From Clostridia bacterium DTU022 (GTDB taxonomy: Bacteria > Bacillota > Dethiobacteria > DTU022): a stretch of 42,918 bases of DNA. Made by a program: the position numbers and the translations under genes. Below, in pieces: positions 8,489 to 17,293 of this stretch (positions are counted from its first letter, which is position 1; every line of letters starts with the position of its first letter). The notes under the pieces were generated by a model that saw nothing but the letters and a program-made list of their open reading frames with translations, was not told where the DNA came from and did no database searches. The stretch is from contig LFRQ01000106.1 in the NCBI GenBank assembly GCA_001512835.1, positions 1 through 42,918 on the forward strand. Reading direction: 5' to 3'.

Positions 8489-9235
8489 TTATTCATCCAT
8501 TAAACAGCACCCGTAACCCTGCGAATTTTTTGCCCCCAGCCCGGCGGAGAGGGCAATCTGTAAAAGGGCAGGATCCCCTTGCAGTTCATATGTGCCCATC
8601 CAGCCCTTGATGGTAAAGCCCTTATAAGTGGTGATCTTGTAATCCGCGTCGGTTACCCGGACTGGCTTTATCGAAAAGAACTCTGAAAGGGGAGGAACTC
8701 CATGGATTAGGTAGTGTTTTTTAACCAGGTTTGCACCGACTAATTCGCTGAACTTGGGTTCGAAGGGAGAGTAGAAGTAGGTGTACTTGCGGCCATCAGC
8801 GTAGGGCATGGTGCTGTAAACAGTTATCGGTGAAAGCATGCGCACCTGGATGCGGTCCATCTCCACATGGGGCTGTGCCGTAGAGATCTCTTTTACAGTG
8901 AGCCGCGCAGGCCCGATGCGCACCTGGCCCTGGCGCAGTAATCCGGTGCCCAGCTCTTGCAGGATAAAGGGGATGGGCGAACAGATGACCAGTTGCAGAG
9001 GCGGGATCAGCGTTATTTTTTTATTGGCCCGGTCCAAATGTGATTTTTGCCCCATCAGCCTGGAGAACGTGAAAAGCTTAAACCGTCTTTTTTCCAGCTG
9101 GAAGCCCTGCTCGTGAAGGTAGCGGCTGAGGAGCGGATTTTCCATACCTCTATAGATCATCCCCTGGATAAGATGGCCGTAGTGCACCGGCAGCTTCACC
9201 GGCTCCGGCGCGGTCAAGGTAATAGTTAGCTGCAT
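8489..9235 (-). CDS. cas6: Cas6, CRISPR pre-crRNA endoribonuclease
   Basis: This 248-residue protein cuts pre-crRNA within the repeat to leave the ATTGAAAC handle. The C-terminus has the family glycine-rich loop GLGAKNSQGYGCC, and the N-terminus has a His-rich stretch (HYGHLIQGMIYRGM) where the catalytic His of many Cas6 proteins lies. It follows cmr6 by 25 nt on the same strand, so it is expressed with the Cmr genes. As it is the only Cas6 in view it probably supplies crRNA to both type I-B and III-B complexes. The start has GGGGTG about 6 nt upstream. Confidence 0.92.
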   Translation of the reverse strand: MQLTITLTAPEPVKLPVHYGHLIQGMIYRGMENPLLSRYLHEQGFQLEKRRFKLFTFSRLMGQKSHLDRANKKITLIPPLQLVICSPIPFILQELGTGLLRQGQVRIGPARLTVKEISTAQPHVEMDRIQVRMLSPITVYSTMPYADGRKYTYFYSPFEPKFSELVGANLVKKHYLIHGVPPLSEFFSIKPVRVTDADYKITTYKGFTIKGWMGTYELQGDPALLQIALSAGLGAKNSQGYGCCLMDE

Positions 9236-9260
9236 TTAAACACCCCTGGACATACTGTTA

Positions 9261-10406
9261 TTATGCAATTTCTCCCAAGGTTTTGCGGATGGCTTCAATT
9301 ATGGGCGCATTCTTTTTGTTTGGCTTTTCCCATTGCCCTTCGCGATGCACCTGGTACCAATTCTTTAGCAGCAGGGCAATCTTTTTTTGGTCTTCTGGAG
9401 ACGTGTCATCCGATTGCATTTTATTTATCCACTTTGTTTTCAAGATGTTTAGGAACTTGTCAGGATCGGCATCGTATTGATCCTTAAGCATCTCATCGGC
9501 TATGGGGCCAGATAGTTGCGGCGGAATTGTGGAGGCTTTTTCCGCTTCCTGCTTTTCTTTACGCTGCATTAAGGCGGTTCTGAGCTTATTTTCTTCCTGC
9601 TCGCAGCGTTCAAAGCGTCCGTAACCAACAGCAGTTTTGGCCCCGGCGCCTACGTTTTGCAAGGCTTGGTCCACCCATTGCCATACTTTCTCTATGTCAG
9701 ACTGGTTTTCCGGGACTCCTATTTTTCTGGGAGCCAGGGCAAATAGGAACACCTGCTGTTCATCGACCGTCAAGAACGGAATGGGGTTGGGATCTTGCCA
9801 GTCGCCTGGGGCTTCGCTTCCACTGTAATATTTTTGATAGTGGGGCGTCATCACGTCGGCAGCAAGCCGGACAGGAGCAACGGGAAGAGCATCAAAGAAA
9901 ATGATGCTGCCGACGCCGATCTTTTCGTTGTTGCTGCCGGTTTCCTGCGAACCGAAAATGCGGTTTATTTCGTCATCAGAGAGCCCCAACCATTGCTCAA
10001 CCCAGGCACGGACCAGCCCTTTGAACGAGGACCCGGGCAAGTAGGGAACACCCAGGGTGTGGTGCCAGGTCATCCCGTTTTCAATGGGATGATTCAATCC
10101 CAAGCCGGTGGCGAAACGCCAGATAGTGCGATAACAGCGGAATTCTCCACCCCTATTGTCGACTAAATTAATAAGGCGTTCTACCGCTTCAGAGAGGAGG
10201 CTTCTGTTGCCCACCAGGTGTTCGCTGATAGTTTTAATCCACCGCATTTTGCCTCCTTCTTTGTCTTTATCTCCTTCTTCAATTCTCCAATCTTTTCCCC
10301 AGTGCATGAAAAACTTGTTAAATCTAAGCCCGGCATTGCCTCGGCCTATCTGCTTTATGAGGGGTTCGTTTTTAAGCATCTCTGACTGATAAAGTGGCAA
10401 GCGCAC
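9261..10406 (-). CDS. cmr6: Cmr6, RAMP subunit of the type III-B complex
   Basis: This 381-residue Cas7-group RAMP protein caps the 3-prime end of the Cmr filament. Diagnostic stretches are LPGSSFKGLVRAW (the RAMP SxKG loop) and the C-proximal glycine loop GAGAKTAVGYGRFE. A charged helical tail of about 100 residues follows the RAMP core. The start is GTG, set by GAGGAGGGG 6 nt upstream. It lies 16 nt after cmr5 in one cmr operon. Other Cas7-like RAMPs could look similar, but gene order cmr4-cmr5-cmr6 fixes the name. Confidence 0.92.
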   Translation of the reverse strand: MRLPLYQSEMLKNEPLIKQIGRGNAGLRFNKFFMHWGKDWRIEEGDKDKEGGKMRWIKTISEHLVGNRSLLSEAVERLINLVDNRGGEFRCYRTIWRFATGLGLNHPIENGMTWHHTLGVPYLPGSSFKGLVRAWVEQWLGLSDDEINRIFGSQETGSNNEKIGVGSIIFFDALPVAPVRLAADVMTPHYQKYYSGSEAPGDWQDPNPIPFLTVDEQQVFLFALAPRKIGVPENQSDIEKVWQWVDQALQNVGAGAKTAVGYGRFERCEQEENKLRTALMQRKEKQEAEKASTIPPQLSGPIADEMLKDQYDADPDKFLNILKTKWINKMQSDDTSPEDQKKIALLLKNWYQVHREGQWEKPNKKNAPIIEAIRKTLGEIA

Positions 10407-10422
10407 GTTTTTCCCCTCCTCG

Positions 10423-10827
10423 TTAGTCAGTTTTCATGAATGCAACCGCGAATTTTTTGTACCATTCCAGGTAGGCCAGCGCCTCCGCCTGAGCGTACAG
10501 GTAGCTGTCGCGATCGCCTTCGGTGATAGCTGTGATCAAATCTCTACAGCCTTTGTAGGGGGCGATGGGGTTGTCCCGGCAAAGCCAGTCCTTCAGGGCA
10601 TCATAAATAGCCCAATGAGGGTCATTCTGATCGCCTTTGGCCTGGGCCAGAAGGGTGGCCATTGCCTGCCCCAGGCCGTTGATGAGAATGGAAGCCGGGG
10701 TGCTTTCGGCATAGGACACAAATTTTTTCCTATCTTCATTGTCCTCGTATTTTTCAGCAGCGTCTTGAATCCTCTTAAGGGCATGTTGGGCCCGTTCCTG
10801 CTGCAAAGTCTGCTTAAGTTTTTTCAT
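10423..10827 (-). CDS. cmr5: Cmr5, small helical subunit of the type III-B complex
   Basis: This 134-residue all-helical protein forms the minor filament (Cas11 role) of the Cmr effector beside the Cmr4 backbone. The pattern ERAQHALKRIQ near the N-terminus, the central LINGLGQAMATLLAQ and the end EALAYLEWYKKFAVAF are typical of Cmr5. The ATG overlaps the cmr4 stop as ATGA (10824-10827), so translation is coupled and stoichiometric with Cmr4. Confidence 0.94.
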   Translation of the reverse strand: MKKLKQTLQQERAQHALKRIQDAAEKYEDNEDRKKFVSYAESTPASILINGLGQAMATLLAQAKGDQNDPHWAIYDALKDWLCRDNPIAPYKGCRDLITAITEGDRDSYLYAQAEALAYLEWYKKFAVAFMKTD

Positions 10828-11675
10828 CTGTTTTCACCTCCGCCATACACACAGCTTATGGCACACCATCCCTGGCCTACTGTTTCGTTACCTCCAACCT
10901 GCAGGTAGGGTTGTTGTTTGAACAATTGAACTAAAGAGACCAGGACTTCGTCTTCACCGGGGCGGGCAAACAGAATGGTGTAGAAGAGGCTGTCGGGCGG
11001 TATGGTCTCCTCGTACCAGAGGTTTTGGCTTATTTTGTTGTCGTCCAGTTGGTTGCGCGCGTTTACAGCTAAGCCATAGGTAGCGAAGAAGGCAAATTCA
11101 TCATCATTTATGACAACGAGGTCTTCAGCTAGGCGCTCTTTTATTGAATCATGCTGTATGAGGGGTTTTATAGCCTCGGCAAAGGAGGCCAGCTTTCCCT
11201 CAGGTGCTTCAACAATCTCAAATTGGATGTCTTCTAAATAGAGTTTTCCCTTTCCAGCAGTTAAGGCCTTACCGTCCTTCAAGTCGCGCAGGTATTGAAA
11301 ATCGATTGAAACGCTTGTTAAGCCGGCCAACTTGCAGTCGCGCTCAAAGCGCTCCAGGAGGTAAGGGCAGGTAACCCATTTGTAATGGCTGTTCAATGAG
11401 CGCACCGGCAGCAGCAGGAGGCGGCCGTCGGTAACAGCGACGGCTCCGGCCTGTTTTTGGGTGCCAAATACTCGCTCGAGATCAAGGTTGATTTTTTTAA
11501 GCTTTACAATTTGCTCAGTGGTATCTTTCAGTGCGCCCTTCAGGCTGGAACCAACAATTACCGGGTAATTGGTAGTTTTTTCACGAGCAACCGGCAGGTC
11601 GATGGCGCCGCTAACCTGCCCAATTCCGGGGTGCAAACTGGTTTCCGCCAGCATGCCCATAATTACACTGGCCAT
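10824..11675 (-). CDS. cmr4: Cmr4, backbone and target-RNA-cleaving subunit (Cas7 group)
   Basis: This 283-residue protein is the repeated Cas7-like backbone of the III-B complex, which cuts target RNA at 6-nt intervals. I chose the ATG at 11675 (MASVIMGM...) because GGGAGGT stands 9 nt upstream and it lies 2 nt after the cmr3 stop; an upstream ATG at 11693 overlaps cmr3 and lacks such a site. With this start the conserved Asp in SGAIDLPVARE is residue 26, the position of the catalytic Asp in studied Cmr4 proteins. The RAMP loop VIVGSSLKGALKD follows. The RNase function looks intact. Confidence 0.93.
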   Translation of the reverse strand: MASVIMGMLAETSLHPGIGQVSGAIDLPVAREKTTNYPVIVGSSLKGALKDTTEQIVKLKKINLDLERVFGTQKQAGAVAVTDGRLLLLPVRSLNSHYKWVTCPYLLERFERDCKLAGLTSVSIDFQYLRDLKDGKALTAGKGKLYLEDIQFEIVEAPEGKLASFAEAIKPLIQHDSIKERLAEDLVVINDDEFAFFATYGLAVNARNQLDDNKISQNLWYEETIPPDSLFYTILFARPGEDEVLVSLVQLFKQQPYLQVGGNETVGQGWCAISCVYGGGENR

Positions 11676-11677
11676 AT

Positions 11678-12829
11678 TTACTCTACCTCCCATTTTCCAA
11701 TTAATACTTGTCCGTAACCATAAGAGGAAGCTTCTTTATCTACAATCAGGCTTCCATGCAGCTTTTTTATTTCCTCTACATCCTCCGCCGCGGCTTCAAA
11801 AAACCAGGTGCTGCCAGGCGGCAAAAAGGGCTTCAGCGGGCGGGGCACCTGCTTTTCAAGGTTCCAGCCGCCATAAAGGTGCGGTTTGCCTATGCAGGCA
11901 CTGATGCATTTGCCGGGAGCGTTTGAAGGCCCCTTCAGTACGAGCTCTTTAAGCTGCTCCCCGCTGCTGGAAGGAAAAGGAGTGACCAGGGAAATAGTAT
12001 AGCGCACTACGCCGTCTGTCGCTGGTTGGGGATGGGGGGGATCAGGGAGCATCTTTTGGTAATCCTCAGCGGTAATTGTGTTTATATCCACCGCTGCTAG
12101 GCGCCCCTCACCGCCCAAGGGAAGAATCTGCTGCTGCAGCGCCGGCCAGTCGCCAGGTATCCCTTCGACGACGACTCTTATCTTCAGGCGGTAGTCCGGC
12201 CGGATATACACGATGCGGTAAAGGTTGCGATCTTCAGCGGTGCGGGTTGCAGCGTTACGTTTAAGGCCGGTTCGGGCTTCTTCGTTCCACAATTTATCTT
12301 GGAAGAAAGCCTCATCTTTCGGTACCAGCTCTCCCCCTGCAACGGTGCTATAGCCTGTGCGGGTGAGGTAAAGTTTTTCCGGCGGATAGGCTCCATCCAG
12401 TTTTTCTTTTTTCTCGGGCAGGAGCACTTCCTGGCCAAGATCGCACTTGTATCTTCTGCGAGGGATGAGGTGGGTACTTCTTAATTCCCACTCCCCGCCT
12501 AATGAGGAGTTGCCTTCAATTTTTTTGATGAGGACGCTCAGCGGCGCCGGGAAAAGGAGCTTTTCTTCCCACAGCAGGTACGGCCCTCGTAGAGACAATA
12601 GGCCGAGACTGTCTGCATCACCAAGTCCATCGGGCAACTTGCTGCTTTGAAGGGGGCGCCAACCTCGGGCTGCCGCCAGGGCAGTACGGATGGTGCCTTG
12701 GAGCGTGCTCATGGGCGGTGGAAAATGGCCGATGATGCGATTGTATCCCCCTTCTCCGGCGTGAAAAGGTTGCCCGGAGCGGAAAAAGCCGGTATCGAGC
12801 AAACTAAAATCCCAGCTTTGCAATGTCAT
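11678..12829 (-). CDS. cmr3: Cmr3, Cas5-group subunit of the type III-B complex
   Basis: This 383-residue RAMP protein pairs with Cmr2 and holds the crRNA 5-prime handle. Its N-terminus is characteristic: LLDTGFFRSGQPFHAGEG followed by FPPPMSTLQGTIRTAL. The C-terminal part has the glycine-rich segment SYGYGQVLIGKWEVE. The ATG overlaps the cmr2 stop as ATGA (12826-12829). Length and motifs are ordinary for Cmr3. Confidence 0.93.
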   Translation of the reverse strand: MTLQSWDFSLLDTGFFRSGQPFHAGEGGYNRIIGHFPPPMSTLQGTIRTALAAARGWRPLQSSKLPDGLGDADSLGLLSLRGPYLLWEEKLLFPAPLSVLIKKIEGNSSLGGEWELRSTHLIPRRRYKCDLGQEVLLPEKKEKLDGAYPPEKLYLTRTGYSTVAGGELVPKDEAFFQDKLWNEEARTGLKRNAATRTAEDRNLYRIVYIRPDYRLKIRVVVEGIPGDWPALQQQILPLGGEGRLAAVDINTITAEDYQKMLPDPPHPQPATDGVVRYTISLVTPFPSSSGEQLKELVLKGPSNAPGKCISACIGKPHLYGGWNLEKQVPRPLKPFLPPGSTWFFEAAAEDVEEIKKLHGSLIVDKEASSYGYGQVLIGKWEVE

Positions 12830-14772
12830 CTTTCCACCCCTTTCTCGACCAGGAATTTAACGAGAAATATGCTATTCAGGTATAGCCTGTTGGGGTCATA
12901 TTGAACTTTTCCGTCGGCATCTCGCCAGGCCCGGCGGCATAATTCGAGCAGCTTACCCATTCTGGCTTCGGCTTCTTCGCGGCTGGGCTTTGCTCCGCTC
13001 TTCATATACTCGGCAATGAGAATTTCTTTAAGAAGCGATTTCTCTTCGTCTATGCCAAGAGTAGGGGGAACAATTTCCTCGTCAGAAAATATGGCGAGCC
13101 TGGTCTGAAGATTGTAGAAGAAGGTATTGCTAAATTCGCCGGGTTCCTTCTTCTTATCGAATCCTTCGCGGAAGCTATTAACAAAATCATCAATCTTGTT
13201 TCCTTTCCCTTCTGTGTATACAAAGCTATCCCATGGTGCCGCCCAGGTCAGCACTTTACCGGCGCCCTTCCAGACAGTTATGGCGAGGCTGTCCCGACCA
13301 GTTTTATCCTTGGCCACACTTGAAAGCAGGTGTTGTGCTTCAAGGTACACCTCGGTGAGCGGGGTATTGTAATGCGCATAGACAATGGCACCGGATATGG
13401 TAAACTGGCTCAGATTTTTAGCAGCAAAAGCCTCCAAGTATGCAGAACGCAATTCAATTGCAGTATTCAGCGCGTTTTCCAGGGGCAGCAGGGCAAGGAC
13501 GTCATCACCGCCGGCAAAAACTGTAACCCCGTTGCCTTCTTTGATGAGTTCAGGAACTTGAAGACTGAATTGGTTTAATGCACTGCTGATATCTCCTGCT
13601 TTGTCTGCGTGCTTTTGCAAAAGAGCGCCGAGCCAGTCTCCGTCCATCAGCAGCATGGCATAGAAAGGAGAAGAAGTAGATTTAAATTCAGCAAGTTTTT
13701 GAACCAAATCTTTTCTCAGCTGTTCCGTTTTCGAAGCGGTTCCTGGAGGTTTGTCCCAAAGATTGGGATTCTCAAGGGCTGCTTTAAAGAAACAGTTGCC
13801 TTCAAGGGTTGCAAATTCCCGGGCTTGTGGGTGTTCGGCCAACTCCTTTTGAAGGATCTGTAAGAGATCCGGGTTTTCACGTCCTTTGACTTCAGGCAAG
13901 CTAGAGGCAAGGGCATAGTAACTACGCGCTACTTCTGGCTTTTCCCTGACAACTTCACCAATCCAGTTGACTGCCGCGAGGTAGGGGGTGGAGGGGTAGC
14001 TGACAGGCACTTCGCAAGGTATCAGCTCCGGAAGAACGTGGGGGAAGAGTCGCTTAACCAGGGCGATGGCGCAGAGGCGCTCGTTTTCTTCCAGGTCATA
14101 AGATATACCAACCTGCTTCTGCTGCCGCACGGCTTTCCAGAATTCATCCTGCTTTTTTGCTTCATGGATGCGCAAGTAGCCGGAAAGCTCCTGGAGATCC
14201 CCGAAAAGGGTGCACTTGTCTCCATCCTCAACAGTGGGGATATGGCTGCGCCAGTTCTTGCGCAGGTCCAGGACGGCAGGGTCTTCCCCTATGATCCAGT
14301 TTATCTCCCAGAAATTCTTAACCTGTCTGTCCCAGATCTCTGCCGTGGTATTTCCCAGAGCGGAAGGCCCGGCAAGATAACGATCCCAGATCATTTGCGC
14401 CAGCTTAGACCATTTTTCTTCAATGGCCTCCACGCAGAGGATCGGATCGAAGTTGTCTGGAATCTTTGCCCGGAAGCGATTAGGCAGAGAAGCGTTGATG
14501 AGTTTAACACGTTCTTGGCGGGCTGCTTTTTGTCCCTTTCTCGATTCCACGATTGCTTTCAAAAGGGGATCTAAAATTTTCTCTTCGCTTTCTGCAACTG
14601 CGGGTAAAATTAACCTTCCCTGGTGCTCTAGAATTACCGCCATGGCTTGCCCGGCCAGATAAGAGAGTAGAAAGGAACCTGCCCAAAAGTCGCGCGTCTT
14701 TTTTGCACAAGCGATAAAGCCCTGAACCGGTCCGATGGAAAAGTTCAAAATATTTGTATTGCTCAAGGCCAA
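12826..14772 (-). CDS. cmr2: Cmr2 (Cas10), cyclase subunit of the type III-B complex, lacking the HD domain
   Basis: This 648-residue protein starts directly at the first palm-like domain (GPVQGFIACAKKTRDFWAGS, 14-33), the Cmr2 hallmark. The second palm domain has the cyclase motif GGDD at 421-424 (FAGGDDVLALL) and an upstream acidic MDGDW (376-380). Cas10 palm domains with GGDD make cyclic oligoadenylates when target RNA is bound. There is no N-terminal HD motif, so the ssDNase activity of other Cas10 proteins is probably absent. The TTG start has GGTGGTGG close upstream; the ATG-rich neighbours do not offer a better start. It overlaps the cmr1 end by 10 nt. Confidence 0.94.
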   Translation of the reverse strand: MALSNTNILNFSIGPVQGFIACAKKTRDFWAGSFLLSYLAGQAMAVILEHQGRLILPAVAESEEKILDPLLKAIVESRKGQKAARQERVKLINASLPNRFRAKIPDNFDPILCVEAIEEKWSKLAQMIWDRYLAGPSALGNTTAEIWDRQVKNFWEINWIIGEDPAVLDLRKNWRSHIPTVEDGDKCTLFGDLQELSGYLRIHEAKKQDEFWKAVRQQKQVGISYDLEENERLCAIALVKRLFPHVLPELIPCEVPVSYPSTPYLAAVNWIGEVVREKPEVARSYYALASSLPEVKGRENPDLLQILQKELAEHPQAREFATLEGNCFFKAALENPNLWDKPPGTASKTEQLRKDLVQKLAEFKSTSSPFYAMLLMDGDWLGALLQKHADKAGDISSALNQFSLQVPELIKEGNGVTVFAGGDDVLALLPLENALNTAIELRSAYLEAFAAKNLSQFTISGAIVYAHYNTPLTEVYLEAQHLLSSVAKDKTGRDSLAITVWKGAGKVLTWAAPWDSFVYTEGKGNKIDDFVNSFREGFDKKKEPGEFSNTFFYNLQTRLAIFSDEEIVPPTLGIDEEKSLLKEILIAEYMKSGAKPSREEAEARMGKLLELCRRAWRDADGKVQYDPNRLYLNSIFLVKFLVEKGVER

Positions 14773-15920
14773 ACCACCACCTTGTCCCGGCTGAATGCTG
14801 AACGATTCATGAAATTGATAATATGGTTATAATTAACATTGCAGTTTACAGACATCTTATGATGTTTGCTTGAAATTTCAATCCTTTCTCTCGCAGGGAG
14901 GAAAACTGCCGGAAGAAGGGTAATTACAACCGCATAGCTGCGTTGGGCGAAGGCATGGATGTGGATGAAAAGGGGGCTAGCCCTGCGGTTGTAATCTTTA
15001 CTCGCGGGAGCGATTTCTATTTTATCCCCTGTAGTTTTAAAGTAATAATTATGAGGTAGCCCAAACACTACCCGCTCCGGGTGAGTGCTTATTTGCTTTC
15101 CTCGGCAAAAATTCAACATTAAATTATGGTCGGGGCTAAAATTTTGTTCAGCGTCTTTACCGTCAGGTAATACATGCTTGCCCTTGCTTTCCCGACCGTA
15201 GATGCGATAACTTAGCATTTCGTAGCCCACACTATTGAGCAAATTCAATGCATTGGTTCCTGTGAGGGCAATCCAGACGCGGCTGTGGCTGCTGAATGCT
15301 GTGTATTCCGGTAAAGAGTTTTGGCTGCCGGCAATGTCGATTTCTTGGAGAAAGGTCTTTATGGAGGTATACAACTCTTCTACTGTTTTTGGAGCTTTCC
15401 AGATCTCTTCTCCGTTACAGGTTAGAGTTTCTAGTGAAAGTGAGCCGAAGCCTTTACGAGAACGTGCGCCGGCAGCGCCAAATAAACCAAGTGCCTGGAG
15501 GGTTAAAGGTAAATAGTGAATGGCGTCTTGAGGCATTTCCTTTTTTAAATGGAGACGTATAGTGAAACAGCCTCCGGCTTTCAAGTAAGGACGTATTACT
15601 TCACCTTTGAACGTCGTCAAACCATACCCCAAGTAGTGTAACCCATAAAGGTTGGGCCATCTGTCTGATTTTATTTCGGTAAGCCCTTCCTGCTTCTGTA
15701 TTGTCAGGAGAAAAGATGCCTGCTTTTCTGTAGAGCCAAATATTGTGCTTTCAAGGTCCTTAACCTTTTCCCATTTTTGCAACCGGGGCCACGCAATTGC
15801 TCTAAACCAAAAACGAAGCAGTCCTTTAATGGATGATGGACGTAATTCGGCCTTGTCTTTCGCTTTGGCACCACCTAGAAATAGTGGTGTTGCAACCCGG
15901 TAGGTTGCATCCCAATACAC
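14763..15920 (-). CDS. cmr1: Cmr1, RAMP subunit of the type III-B complex
   Basis: This 385-residue Cas7-group protein caps the 3-prime end of the target-bound Cmr complex with Cmr6. The N-terminus TPLFLGGAKAKDKAELRPSSIKGLLRFWFRA (10-40) is the classic Cmr1 pattern, with the RAMP loop SSIKGLLRFW. A second glycine loop, GAAGARSRKGFGSL, lies near 150. It is the first cmr gene, 47 nt after csx15, and overlaps cmr2 at its 3-prime end. No oddities. Confidence 0.92.
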   Translation of the reverse strand: MYWDATYRVATPLFLGGAKAKDKAELRPSSIKGLLRFWFRAIAWPRLQKWEKVKDLESTIFGSTEKQASFLLTIQKQEGLTEIKSDRWPNLYGLHYLGYGLTTFKGEVIRPYLKAGGCFTIRLHLKKEMPQDAIHYLPLTLQALGLFGAAGARSRKGFGSLSLETLTCNGEEIWKAPKTVEELYTSIKTFLQEIDIAGSQNSLPEYTAFSSHSRVWIALTGTNALNLLNSVGYEMLSYRIYGRESKGKHVLPDGKDAEQNFSPDHNLMLNFCRGKQISTHPERVVFGLPHNYYFKTTGDKIEIAPASKDYNRRASPLFIHIHAFAQRSYAVVITLLPAVFLPARERIEISSKHHKMSVNCNVNYNHIINFMNRSAFSRDKVVVWP

Positions 15921-15967
15921 TGTCCTTCTCCCTCCTTTTTAAAATGTCCCCATTTTGTGTGCTGTTG

Positions 15968-16348
15968 TTATCGTTTCTCCCTCGCCCGCTCGCGCATGGC
16001 CTGAAGGTTTAAGATTTCGGCGGCCTCGAAGCGGGGCGCGATGCTATCGGTGACCGGGCGCAGCCGCAAGATTGGGGGGAAGTAGCCCATCCTGCCATGC
16101 AGCTGGGCCAGCATGGCCGCAGCGCTGTAATTGAGAGAGGGCAAATTAACCAGCAGCGGCTTGGTCTGCCATTCTTCCGATGTCAGCCCCGTACGATCCA
16201 GCATTGCCGCGATCTGCTCCTCGATAGGCTTGGCGGTGTCGATCTGGCTGTCTATGTTGATCACCCCGGTGATCTTCGCTCCGGCAAGCTCCTCGATTCT
16301 CGAGAGTTGTTCCTCGGTGAGCGGGTGGGCAAAGTTAAGAATCTGCAT
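15968..16348 (-). CDS. csx15: Csx15-like small CRISPR-associated protein
   Basis: This 126-residue soluble protein resembles Csx15, a small family found beside type III loci. The parts I recognise are the start MQILNFAHPLTEEQLSRIEEL and the block LHGRMGYFPPILRLRPV...RFEAAEILNLQ. Small Csx proteins of this kind have been linked to binding or turnover of cyclic oligoadenylates; whether this one does so is inference. Its ATG overlaps the end of the CARF-HTH gene by 14 nt with GGGAG upstream, so the two are co-translated. It stands just before cmr1, as expected for a modulator of the III-B signal. Confidence 0.72.
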   Translation of the reverse strand: MQILNFAHPLTEEQLSRIEELAGAKITGVINIDSQIDTAKPIEEQIAAMLDRTGLTSEEWQTKPLLVNLPSLNYSAAAMLAQLHGRMGYFPPILRLRPVTDSIAPRFEAAEILNLQAMRERAREKR

Positions 16349-17228
16349 AGTCCATCTCCCTAGGCTCTATCATGGTAAAGTAGGGTGCGAAGCGGGCAAT
16401 CAAGATACTACGGTCCACGTTGTAATCGGGAAAGCCCAGCCATTCGCGGAGCTTTTCATAGACGCTGCGCAGCTGGTTGGCCACGGTCTGTTCCCGCTTG
16501 TTCAACTGGGCGGCGATAGTGGCATTGTCGTAGCCGCGGCAGGCAAGCTCGGTGACCTGGCGTTCCGCGGGAGTTAACCAATGCTTAATGAATTCAGCCT
16601 GCCGTTTTTTTTCTGCCTGCTTCGTTAGCCGCTGATACCAGGCCAGCATCTCCCGGGGGTCGTCAAGTTCGGTCACGGCCTCCATTAGAATGCCGGCCTC
16701 CTGCCACCGCAAGACCGGCACCGGGATCAGCCGAGTCTGCGCGCTGCCATTGGCGTGCAGCTGGCGGCCGGCGCCCGGTTTCCATCCTTCAGTAATCAGG
16801 TACCAGACCCGGTCTTCGGGGCCAAAGAGGAGCTGGGCTACGGTCATGGCCATTACTCCCATTACCTTGCGTCCGCCGGAGATGCATAGATGAATGGGAA
16901 GTCTCTTTTGACGGGCCTGGCGTATTTCGGTATAGAGAGTGCGCAGCAGGGCTCGCAGTTCTTCTTCGCCCTGGAAATCTCTCACCGGGCCTTTGGCGGT
17001 GGAGATCACCCTGGCGTGGAAAGAAATACCGGGGTAAACGCCGGCTTTAAATTCTTCTTCCAGGATAGCCAGCGCATTTAGGATGGCCGGATCAGCGGTG
17101 TAAAGGACGGTAACTTCGATGATGTTTTTTCCTTGATTGATGAGATAGTCGAGGGCGATGGTTACTACTTGCGGCTCAACACCGAGGGTGGCGATCATTG
17201 CTTCAGCCTTGCCAGTCAGAGATACCAT
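16335..17228 (-). CDS. CARF-domain (NE0113-type) protein fused to a LuxR-type helix-turn-helix
   Basis: This is a two-domain protein of 297 residues. The first 190 or so form a CARF-like domain of the Cas_NE0113 type: a Rossmann-like start (VVTIALDYLINQGKNIIEVTVLYT) and the ligand loop HLCISGGRKVMGVMAM (about 113-128) followed by FGPEDRVWYLI. Residues 218-264 are a LuxR/GerE-type DNA-binding HTH (LTPAERQVTELACRGYDNATIAAQL...TVANQLRSVYEKL). NE0113-type proteins are often annotated as CRISPR ring nucleases. With a DNA-binding domain this one looks like a transcription factor sensing cyclic oligoadenylate (inference). I chose ATG 17228 over a TTG at 17249 because GAGAGGT lies 6 nt upstream. It is the first gene of the csx15-cmr-cas6 operon. 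Confidence 0.82.
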   Translation of the reverse strand: MVSLTGKAEAMIATLGVEPQVVTIALDYLINQGKNIIEVTVLYTADPAILNALAILEEEFKAGVYPGISFHARVISTAKGPVRDFQGEEELRALLRTLYTEIRQARQKRLPIHLCISGGRKVMGVMAMTVAQLLFGPEDRVWYLITEGWKPGAGRQLHANGSAQTRLIPVPVLRWQEAGILMEAVTELDDPREMLAWYQRLTKQAEKKRQAEFIKHWLTPAERQVTELACRGYDNATIAAQLNKREQTVANQLRSVYEKLREWLGFPDYNVDRSILIARFAPYFTMIEPREMDYADS

Positions 17229-17293
17229 CGTTCTACCTCTCTTTGACAATTTTAGAGCTTATGATCGTATGATTTTTGTCATGGTGTGGGCAA

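Noticed and set aside
17249..17249. TTG at 17249 as start of the CARF-HTH protein
   Set aside because: The ATG 7 codons further on has GAGAGGT at 6 nt, while that sequence would be coding with the TTG start.
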